Shown here: piece after piece, positions 1 through 6,900 of the stretch
How the letters are laid out: each line of letters starts with the position of its first letter
How positions within the stretch are numbered: the stretch's first letter is position 1
DNA from: Bacteroidales bacterium
GTDB lineage: Bacteria; Bacteroidota; Bacteroidia; Bacteroidales; UBA932
DNA: 14,712 nucleotides
Assembly: GCA_023227835.1 (NCBI GenBank)
Contig: JALOCI010000060.1
Location: 1-14,712 of the forward strand
Direction of reading: 5' to 3'
Notes under the pieces: model-generated
The model's database searches: none
Told to the model about the DNA's origin: nothing
The model's input: the letters and a program-made list of their open reading frames with translations, nothing else
Program-made: the position numbers and the translations under genes

Positions 1-1704
1 AAATATCTGTCCGGCAGCTGTGAATATATCTTCCGATAACGACAATGTATTGTCATCATCTTTTGCGGTAATCGTAGCTGTCGCATTTGTGGTTAGATTG
101 CGAATTGTATAACCGACATAAGTAGACAACCATCCGTTTCCTACTGAGAAGTTTGCAGTTGACACGCATTTTCCAGCTGTTGCTCCTGTAACAGCTCCTA
201 TGTAGTAATTCGTCACTGTCTTTGACTTGACACCCACATTGCACCCAATACTCAATGAACCTTCACCAACCTTATCGAGAGGATAATTACCGTTTTTCTG
301 CTCCCACCTTTTTGAAATCCACGTTGTGTTGCCTGCTCCGAGCCCTCCCTGGGGGTAGCCTTCTGCTGTCAATACACTTGTGAAGTCGAGCTGAATGTTT
401 GTATTGGCAAAGTAGAGCATTGCGAGTTCAGAGAATAGTGTCCAGTCATAGATGTTCATAGTCTGCCATCCAGCAGAGTTCGCATAATTCTCAAAATTGG
501 GTCTTGATATAGCAGTTGCAGGCATGCCTAACTGAGACCTCCACACCTGCGCATCTCTTGTCGTATCGTTGTTGCCTCCTCTGAATCTCACATCATCAGA
601 CACGACAGAAACAAGTTGTGTGAGCGTTCTGTCTACCTGTGCATCAGAAATAGAGTGAAAACTTTCCTCATGGAAGAGAGCTGCACCCTCGAAAGGTACT
701 ATGTCATATCTAATCTCATATCTGCCGTCTATAGTGCCGTCAAGCAGAACAATCCTGCGATACAGGTTCGGGATTACGATACATATATTCTGAGTTGTCC
801 AGTCTGGATTGGATGCTGAGCCATCCTCCTTCTTCGAAAAGTCATTTCGATCCAACTTCCATGCAACTGTCTTGGCCGTTCTATTCACGATTGCAGGGTA
901 GAAGGCGTTGAAAATTCTTGACTTTCCGAACTTATGAAATTCAAGGTTACCTGTTCGCTGAAGTTCGGTAGCGCGATAAGCAACTACGGTGCTCTTCGGT
1001 GCAGGCTCAGAGCATGAAAGTGAAGGGTCAACAACAACGCCTACCCAATTCTCGTTCATTTTTGTCAAAATATCGTTCAAAACCTTTCCCTGCCTTGCAT
1101 CAAGGACCTTTCCAGCCTCTGACTCAATGAGATTATTAACTATTTGAGACTGTATTATTGCTCCTGCAGCAATTCTATCATTCTCAGCCTGCACCCTTAC
1201 TGCCTCCTGTTGTTGTCTCAAAATCTCTGCTGCTGCTCGGTCATTCTCTGCCTTAACGCGCCCTTTTGTAGCATCACCCTCGGCATTAACCCGAGCTATC
1301 TCTGCACTTGCCCTCGATTGTTCTGCTGCAGTCCTTGATTGTTCAGATGTGCCTCTTCCTGTCTCGGATTGTTCTCTTATATTCTCATTCTCCTGAATAA
1401 GAGCCTCAATTCTCATTGCTTCAGACACCGCCTCATCGACCGTGTTGGCCGCATCAACAGCAGGAGACCTCAGCCAGTCAACAAATTCCGCAAGTGTCCC
1501 TGCGTGTCCCGCCTGTAACCACAATTCGTAGTCGGAATAACCTTTAGGCCCTCGAATATACTCTATGTAGTCATCAAAACTACCTTCATTCCCTGCCTGT
1601 AACCACAATTCGTAGTCGGAATAACCCCTCGGCCCGATTGCAATACCGTTTTGGGTGACGGTAAGTTTTTTGCGGGGGTGTACATTAATTGTCAGCGTGC
1701 TCAT
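1..1704 (-). CDS. Receptor-binding tail fibre protein (3' end cut off by window edge)
   Basis: The frame is open from ATG at 1704 to base 1, giving 568 codons with no stop, so the C-terminus is outside the window. I translated it directly. Modules in order: a short beta-rich N-terminus; two copies of GYSDYELWLQAG (residues 27-38 and 55-66), a motif common in phage fibre stalks; a long alanine/glutamate/arginine-rich coiled coil (about 85-190) with repeats of the AENDRxAA type; a VLDARQGKVL hinge (200-209) as seen in Bacteroidota phage fibres; and a globular head from about 230. The head contains NNDTTRDAQVW (378-388), WQTMNIYDWTLFSELA (413-428) and EGYPQGGLGAG (448-458), resembling lectin-like receptor-binding heads. 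Residues 529-568 look like the start of a small beta-sandwich repeat. The start ATGA overlaps the stop of the BppU-like gene, so the two are probably translationally coupled. Role in host attachment is inferred from this architecture and the position last in the tail block. The receptor is unknown. Confidence 0.85.
   Translation of the reverse strand, partial: MSTLTINVHPRKKLTVTQNGIAIGPRGYSDYELWLQAGNEGSFDDYIEYIRGPKGYSDYELWLQAGHAGTLAEFVDWLRSPAVDAANTVDEAVSEAMRIEALIQENENIREQSETGRGTSEQSRTAAEQSRASAEIARVNAEGDATKGRVKAENDRAAAEILRQQQEAVRVQAENDRIAAGAIIQSQIVNNLIESEAGKVLDARQGKVLNDILTKMNENWVGVVVDPSLSCSEPAPKSTVVAYRATELQRTGNLEFHKFGKSRIFNAFYPAIVNRTAKTVAWKLDRNDFSKKEDGSASNPDWTTQNICIVIPNLYRRIVLLDGTIDGRYEIRYDIVPFEGAALFHEESFHSISDAQVDRTLTQLVSVVSDDVRFRGGNNDTTRDAQVWRSQLGMPATAISRPNFENYANSAGWQTMNIYDWTLFSELAMLYFANTNIQLDFTSVLTAEGYPQGGLGAGNTTWISKRWEQKNGNYPLDKVGEGSLSIGCNVGVKSKTVTNYYIGAVTGATAGKCVSTANFSVGNGWLSTYVGYTIRNLTTNATATITAKDDDNTLSLSEDIFTAAGQIF
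1511..1626 (-). repeat. Perfect 32-bp direct repeat inside the fibre gene, 84 bp apart
   Basis: Bases 1511-1542 and 1595-1626 are identical over 32 bp, and the flanking bases differ. The period is 84 bp (28 codons), so the reading frame is kept. The repeat encodes YSDYELWLQA plus flanking glycine codons at the fibre N-terminus. Identity at every third codon position suggests a recent duplication or gene conversion rather than only protein-level constraint. Deletion between the copies would remove exactly 28 residues in frame. Confidence 0.9.
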
Positions 1705-2039
1705 AGCGTGTTTACCTCCTTATTGATTGTGAATTTCCCACCGATTGTCGCAAATGGGCTGCCGCCTGCATCCTTGAAATCGAGTTCGTAATAATGAGTT
1801 CCGGCCTTTCCTGTTGTGTCTGCCGGAGCAAAAAGGACACTTACAACCCTTTCTGCAAGAGTTATCCCTCCTGTTGATTTTTTCTTTGAGAATACCTCTT
1901 TACCAAGAGAGTCTCTTACCTGAAAGGTTATATCCCCAACCTCCTCAACAGGGAAATTAGTATCAAGGTCGAAGGTGAAATCATCCTTGTTTCCCTCCTG
2001 AATGTAATCTATATTGACTATTAATTTATCGTAACCCAT
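1701..2039 (-). CDS. BppU-like baseplate/fibre-adaptor protein
   Basis: This is a 112-residue beta-rich protein with no signal peptide or membrane segment. Its layout resembles the N-terminal domain of BppU (PF10651, DUF2479). It begins with an acidic strand pair (DDFTFDLD, about residues 19-26), has a 'DITFQVRDSLGKEVF' strand-turn-strand (36-50), and ends with HYYELDF and GGKFTINKE strands, the usual 'G-x-Y-x-Y-E ... G-x-F-x-I' ending. In the known family this domain is the N-terminus of a larger protein that holds receptor-binding proteins on the baseplate. Here it stands alone and is followed with an ATGA overlap by the long fibre, so it may act as a separate adaptor for that fibre (inference). 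It starts one base after the stop of the muramidase gene, preceded by an A-rich stretch rather than a GG-type Shine-Dalgarno. The family call comes from pattern recognition only. Confidence 0.6.
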   Translation of the reverse strand: MGYDKLIVNIDYIQEGNKDDFTFDLDTNFPVEEVGDITFQVRDSLGKEVFSKKKSTGGITLAERVVSVLFAPADTTGKAGTHYYELDFKDAGGSPFATIGGKFTINKEVNTL

Positions 2040-2040
2040 A

Positions 2041-2682
2041 TCAGTTGTTTTTTAAGTAATTATCCCAGTATTTATAAGCCTTAGCGAGGCTTTCGTCATA
2101 AGGCTCACAGCCCAGTTTCTCTGCAAGAGTTTTGTAACCCTCGCCGTTATAGATAGAGGCAACTGAATCCCAGTTATTTGCCTCAATAGCTCCCCGAAGG
2201 TTCTTATCTGTGTCGATGAACTTTATAAGCTGAAAGACCTGTGCCTCAATACCCGTTTTTGCATCATCCCACATTGCCCCGACAGAGGCGAATCCCAGTC
2301 GCTCCCAATGGAATCCCATTATCTGACCGAGGCCTATTGAAGTGCTCTCCATTGCAGCGTTTTTGTTGATTGCAAAAGCGATATTGAAGGCAGACCACTC
2401 AAGGGGTTGAATAGAGACCCTGTTTTCAAGGACTGTGCGCCAGTTGTTGATTATAGATTGCTCGACAATCGAAAGAGATTCACCTTTATTTAAAAGTCTC
2501 AGATACTCCGCATACTCCTTTGAGGCACGTCTCTTGAACCAAGACGGCTCAAATTGTATCATTATCTTGCCTGTCTTGACATCAAATCCCCTGCCCCCTG
2601 TCTCTACCTGTATGAAGGCGAGAAGTGCCGCAGGGTCGTATTTTTTCTGCTCTCTTGCGAGCTTTATGATTCTGCTGTCCAT
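2041..2682 (-). CDS. N-acetylmuramidase endolysin (DUF3380/PF11860 type)
   Basis: The 213-residue protein resembles the phage N-acetylmuramidase family PF11860, which cuts the glycan strands of peptidoglycan. Visible hallmarks are LLAFIQVETGGRGFD near residues 20-34 with the presumed catalytic glutamate E27, a QFEP motif at 43-46, GLGQIMGFHW at 117-126, and a late SIYNGEGY segment around 175-183. The length is about that of a single catalytic domain, and there is no added cell-wall-binding domain. No signal peptide is seen, so release across the inner membrane would need a holin or similar partner. The gene immediately upstream encodes a one-span membrane protein, and its stop and this start share one base (TAATG). 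The most likely role is host lysis. A tail-associated lysin that opens the wall during infection is the alternative, because fibre genes follow directly. Confidence 0.88.
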   Translation of the reverse strand: MDSRIIKLAREQKKYDPAALLAFIQVETGGRGFDVKTGKIMIQFEPSWFKRRASKEYAEYLRLLNKGESLSIVEQSIINNWRTVLENRVSIQPLEWSAFNIAFAINKNAAMESTSIGLGQIMGFHWERLGFASVGAMWDDAKTGIEAQVFQLIKFIDTDKNLRGAIEANNWDSVASIYNGEGYKTLAEKLGCEPYDESLAKAYKYWDNYLKNN

Positions 2683-3281
2683 TATGCTACTCCGTTAATA
2701 AGGTTATGGTAAAAATCCAGCTTCATGGATTCCGTTATATTGGTGATGTTAGTGTCCGCACGGCCATTGTTCACGCTCTCGCTGTAAACTTCCTGTTCCA
2801 CCACCTGAGACAGTTGGTCTATCCATTCGGGAGAGGTATATGAGGCGAGTGATTTACCCCTGAACTTGAAGGCATCGAACTTGCTGTTACGGTTCTCGTG
2901 CACGTTAATCACCATCTTTCTGATTTTCGCTATTGTAGCCTTCTTGTTCTGAATGTGATTCTCCTGTCTGATTGTCTTTATAATCTTCGTTATCTCACCC
3001 TTGCCGTTGTCGAATAGCGCACCAGACACTATTTTTATTTCCGTAAGGCTCTTTTCCCTCAGCCCCTCAGCCACATCGACAAGCTGCGCACTCTGCTCAT
3101 TAATCGCCTCTATCAGCTTGTTTTGTGTCGCCTTATTCTCTTGCATTGTGTTGTTAATCATCTTTGAAAATAACTTCACAACAACCGCCATCATCGTTGC
3201 CGACAATACAAGGAAAAACGCTCCTGCCATCACCAACATTCCTAACTCTGAAATGCCTTTTGCTACCTGAATCTGATCCAT
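2682..3281 (-). CDS. Single-span membrane protein, candidate holin or lysis accessory
   Basis: I do not recognise a named family. The 199-residue protein has a short N-terminus, one clear hydrophobic segment (about residues 13-35, LGMLVMAGAFFLVLSATMMA and on), then KLFSK. A soluble region of about 160 residues follows, with an amphipathic, probably coiled-coil stretch (about 40-75) and a basic middle part. One N-terminal span plus a large soluble C-terminal domain is also the layout of the T4 T holin (class III), although there is no visible sequence match. Its place directly upstream of the endolysin, with a TAATG overlap, supports a lysis role by context. Upstream of its ATG is a purine-rich AAAAAGAGTAGAG tract that may serve as the ribosome site. 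Other possibilities are a spanin-like or membrane-anchored structural protein. The gene sits just beyond the plus-strand lipoprotein gene, so it needs either read-through from the tail operon or its own promoter. I saw no clean minus-strand promoter. Confidence 0.55.
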   Translation of the reverse strand: MDQIQVAKGISELGMLVMAGAFFLVLSATMMAVVVKLFSKMINNTMQENKATQNKLIEAINEQSAQLVDVAEGLREKSLTEIKIVSGALFDNGKGEITKIIKTIRQENHIQNKKATIAKIRKMVINVHENRNSKFDAFKFRGKSLASYTSPEWIDQLSQVVEQEVYSESVNNGRADTNITNITESMKLDFYHNLINGVA

Positions 3282-3327
3282 ACCACTCTACTCTTTTTAG
3301 GTTATTTTTATGAAAAACTTATCAACA

Positions 3328-3346
3328 GGAGCACACTATCTGCTCC
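3328..3346. promoter_or_regulatory. Inverted repeat in the divergent intergenic region (possible operator)
   Basis: GGAGCA at 3328-3333 and TGCTCC at 3341-3346 are perfectly complementary, separated by 7 bases. The dyad lies just upstream of the TATATTTG element of the lipoprotein gene, about where a -33 box would sit, and between two divergently transcribed genes. It could be a protein-binding site controlling one or both directions, or an RNA hairpin in the leader of the minus-strand transcript. No run of T follows it on either strand, so a terminator is unlikely. The arms are only 6 bp, so chance is possible. Confidence 0.4.
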
Positions 3347-3353
3347 CAATTGT

Positions 3354-3361
3354 TATATTTG
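3354..3361 (+). promoter_or_regulatory. Candidate Bacteroidota -7 promoter element for the lipoprotein gene
   Basis: TATATTTG matches the Bacteroides -7 consensus TAnnTTTG at every fixed position. It lies 23 bases before the ATG at 3385, which would give a short leader of roughly 15-20 bases. No good TTTG -33 element is seen at the usual 19-21 base spacing, which would fit a promoter that needs an activator or is weak. This region is AT-rich, so a chance match cannot be excluded. Confidence 0.45.
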
Positions 3362-3384
3362 TCTTGAATTTTAATACTATGATT

Positions 3385-3936
3385 ATGAAAAGGTTGGTTT
3401 TTATTGTTATTATACTCGCAATTTTCGGGTGTAAGAAAGATGACAGGGGACAGCTCGACAAGAACGCCATGATAAGCATCTGGCCAAGCGGGGCGGCCAC
3501 AACAACAAAGGCAACAAATCACCTGAGCAATTATGAGATTGTGAGACAGACCTACGATATTAGTTTTTATAATCTCTCCATGTTCGAGACTTCCGCGGCG
3601 AGAATGTTCACCAAAGACCAAAGAGATACTGTTAATATCAGGCTTTTGATGTTCGGCAGGGACATTATTGACCAGTTCGGTAATTATGTGCCCGATTTTA
3701 TCGAGGGCAACGACTTTGTTATCAGGAGAAACCTTGCAACGCCTATCCAGACCCCCATCTGGGACACTATCGCCTATATTCCCAATGCTGTTATCAAGTC
3801 CGCAAGGGCGACCATCCAAAAGGCTTACGCCGAGGAAAACTACACCGAGGTTTACAGGGTCTTTAATGAGGCTTTCACCTTCATACCTTGCGGGGGCGAG
3901 GAGTGGAGAGCACTCAAGCGCACCCTTCAGAATTAA
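3385..3936 (+). CDS. Small, probably surface-exposed lipoprotein in a moron position
   Basis: I do not recognise the family. From ATG at 3385 the product has 183 residues. It begins with a classic lipoprotein signal: MKR, a hydrophobic run (residues 4-14) and IFGC, with the lipid-anchored cysteine at residue 16. Phe at -2 of the lipobox is unusual. KKDD follows the cysteine directly, matching the K-(D/E)2-type export signal known to send Bacteroidota lipoproteins to the outer face of the outer membrane. The mature part (about 168 residues) looks globular, mixed helix and strand, with a second cysteine near the C-terminus. The frame is also open from ATG 3310, but that would put 25 extra residues and a second hydrophobic stretch ahead of the signal, so I prefer 3385 (3379 is also possible). 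This is the only plus-strand gene, and it ends 13 bp from the convergent stop of the hub gene. A role in blocking superinfection, or another lysogenic-conversion role, is inference from location and topology only. Confidence 0.72.
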   Translation: MKRLVFIVIILAIFGCKKDDRGQLDKNAMISIWPSGAATTTKATNHLSNYEIVRQTYDISFYNLSMFETSAARMFTKDQRDTVNIRLLMFGRDIIDQFGNYVPDFIEGNDFVIRRNLATPIQTPIWDTIAYIPNAVIKSARATIQKAYAEENYTEVYRVFNEAFTFIPCGGEEWRALKRTLQN

Positions 3937-3949
3937 TATGTAGATTATA

Positions 3950-6900
3950 CTAAGCATTGTTTCCAAAAATTTGAAAGTCAAAAGCCGCATTAGTAAGTGT
4001 GTCCGTGTGTGGGTTCATTATCTTAACGGTGAAGGATGTTGAATACTTTGCCGTTATGTATATAGTGAGGTTTGAAGCCGGGTTATTGAGTGTCAGTCCG
4101 ACAGAATAATTTGTGTGCCCAATATTATGATTTACTGTGTATACTCCTGTGCTATTGTTGGCAGATCCAGCAACCTTACCAAAGGGATTACTTAACGCAC
4201 CAGCAAAGGCCACACTTCCCGATCCCAATAATCCCGAAACATCCATGCTTCCTAAGACCTTAAGGAATGAAGCTGCCGTACCGCTCAATGTCATTTTCTT
4301 ATTTGCCCCCCTTGCAAAGACAGCATCCGTATCAGTAAGGTAGTCGAAGTTGTTCGCATCCTTGATTCTTACAAGTCCGTTAAGCCCGATTATAGTCTGC
4401 TGTTTCGCACTTGCCGCTGATGCTGAGACAATCCCATTCGCTACCGAGATGGCCACGGTGTCGACTGTCTCTTGGCAGCTTGTCACATACTCGCCTCTTA
4501 TGACATAGCTACCCTCATCAAGGATAAAACTCTCATCGATTGCAATGTCTATAAACCTCATACCCGGAGAAGGGTTTCTGAGTGATAGTATGCTCAACTC
4601 CCGGACAAGGAGATATGCTCCTGAGACAACCTTATACAGGTTTAAGACAACTTCACAGGTAGATGCTGGTGTATCCTCATTGTCATGGACATCGCCATTT
4701 GTCATTGTGATTGCCATTGTTGCCCGGACCCTCATTGTAAAAGAGCTGAACCCGTCACTTGCTTGTGTCACGCCCATCTGTGAACTATATGCGAACGCCC
4801 CCACACCTGATGTGTTTGTGGTGATACTGTCAGAATACAGGATATCACCTTTAGCAAGCGTGTTGACAAGCTCGCTTAGGGATGGAATTGCAGAGTCCCT
4901 GAACACCACCATCTCATCACCAAGACCTGCAAACCTTCCGGAACCGTCCTTTAGTTGCCGGCATATTGCAAGCCTGTCTTTCTCTACTTTCAGGATTCCG
5001 AATGCAGACGTGCCGTCCGTCATCATATAGAACCTGCTTTTTTTCTGCTGCGCCTTGTCCAATACTGAGCTGAAGTCGCCTTTCTCTGCGTCTGCAAAGA
5101 GCCAAGGCACAGCCTTTCCCGAAGGACTGGTAAGCCCCGAAATCCCTGCCGTCATTGTCCCTGCGAGATTCTTGAGCAACAGAGCATTGGTGAGCACCAA
5201 GCCCCCTGCAATCATAGTCTCTCCGCTCTCTATCGCTTCCTTGAGATATTCGTAAGTAGAGAGAATGGCGGTGTTGGCATCCTCAACGGCATTTGTATAA
5301 TTAGTCAGGGCCGTGCGGTACTCCTCGATAAGTATATTCACGTCTGAGGATTCCGTCCCCGTTATCTTGCTGTCAGCTATTGCAGCCACTATCGCCGCCA
5401 CCAGCTCATCCTTAACCCCGTCAAGGGTTGTGTAAGCGGTGTAGAGATTCGACTTCGCTATTCCTGAAAGAGAAGGGTTGGCATATATCTTCGCATAAGA
5501 GGCCGAGATTTCGGTCCAGTTATCATCAATTGTTGCGAGGTAGTTTCCTATTGCTATGGCCTCCGATTCGTCGATGACCCCGTCATGGAAAGCGCCGTCA
5601 ATATATGAGTCGAGACTATTTGCAAGGCTCAAAGCTGCCGTGGCATCATCCTGCGCATCGGTAATAGATCCTACAAGTCCGGCATATTCGACAAGATTAG
5701 CAAGACCCGAAGATCCCGCCTTGAAAACCATCTTACCACCCACGGTATTGGTGGCGAGGTTGATATAACACTGTCCGTCAGGTGATATGATAAGGCTCGT
5801 AGTGATTCTTCCGGGAAGTATCTCCGAAAACCCGAAAAGTGTCACAAAACTCCTTGCACCATCTGTCCTCTTATTGAGAATCCCCGTGAGAAGATGGTAA
5901 TACCCCTCCATCGATTCTATGGCTATTGCAGTCTTGGACAAGAGAAATGTAGCATAGGTGGAATCTTTCGAGGCTCTTATATACAGATAGTACGAAGAGT
6001 TGGCCTCCAATACCGCACTTTCATAGGCACTCACATTCCAGAACTTGTATTCCGATACGGCATGTGAGGAAGAAATAGAGCTTATCCCCAGTGTCATGTG
6101 TTGTATCACTCCGGATCCGGTGCTGAAAACATCTGTGGTGTCGTTCATGCTGAAGGTGTGTTCAACCTCTGCGGGGGTTGTGGAATCATCGACAAACCGG
6201 AACTGCAAACTCTTGTCACCAAGAAGTATCTGCATGGTCTGTATTGTAATAGGGTTTATCCCTCCAGAGAAGTTGAGAAGTGCATTCTCGAGCATCTTCA
6301 TCGTCTCGAGTGCATCCACAAACCTCCTTCTGGTGAACCTTATGGAGTCGTCAAACTTCTTCTTTATTATAATGTCCTTATTGTCAATGTTGTTTATGTC
6401 GTTCTTGACCGAAGAGCCGGAAACGCTATTGGAAAGACCAACAATAGGCTTCTTGGGCTTGTTGACATATTTCTTTATAGACTTTATCCGGATGAGAAGC
6501 CCCTCAGGGTGAAAGTCCGTATCTTGGAACAATATGTAACCCCCGAGCTTTATCTTGCCTCCTATGGTGTCCCAGTTCTTTTTCAACAGAATGCCGTCTA
6601 TCTCACCCGAGAAGTCGAAATGGTCATCCTCATTCTCATACAGGTACTTGGCAGCCTTGCGGAAGATATCCCAGCTTGCGCCTGTCTTTGTTGAGTTATC
6701 ACATATGTAGGCATCAGGAAGCTGAACACCAACTATGATATACTTGTCCCCTATGGCAGGGGTAAAGGTACTATTAGGCATATACTGGCCGTCAATCTTC
6801 TCCGACACCAGTTTGAATCTCCTCTCTGCATGAACATACCCTGTGAGAGCATCCTCACTCTGCATGAGGGCAAATTCCTTCCCTGCGAGCATCCCCGACT

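Noticed and set aside
56..1338. Small open frames at 56-244 (minus), 616-819 (plus) and 1144-1338 (plus).
   Set aside because: They are shadows of the continuous minus-strand fibre frame that I translated from 1704 to 1 without a stop. Their composition is not protein-like (for example Cys/Ser/Leu-rich at 1144-1338).
3314..3321. Minus-strand TAAGTTTT as a -7 promoter for the membrane protein and endolysin genes.
   Set aside because: It misses the final G of TAnnTTTG and the nearest TTG upstream is about 25 bases away, so the spacing is wrong.
3310..3384. Longer start for the lipoprotein gene at ATG 3310.
   Set aside because: It would place two hydrophobic stretches and 40 residues before the lipobox cysteine, run through the inverted repeat, and cover the candidate promoter. 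Start 3385 gives a normal-length lipoprotein signal.
3960..3976. TTTC...GAAA weak inverted repeat just past the convergent lipoprotein and hub gene ends, considered as a terminator.
   Set aside because: The arms are only 4 bp and AT-rich, with no following T-run, and the site is within the hub coding end. No terminator can be supported here.
3322..3990. A 222-codon open frame on the minus strand opposite the lipoprotein gene, which would keep the operon continuous.
   Set aside because: The translation is rich in Cys and Asn, has no domain-like pattern, and overlaps the end of the hub gene in another frame. The plus strand has a clear lipoprotein signal and a normal protein composition.
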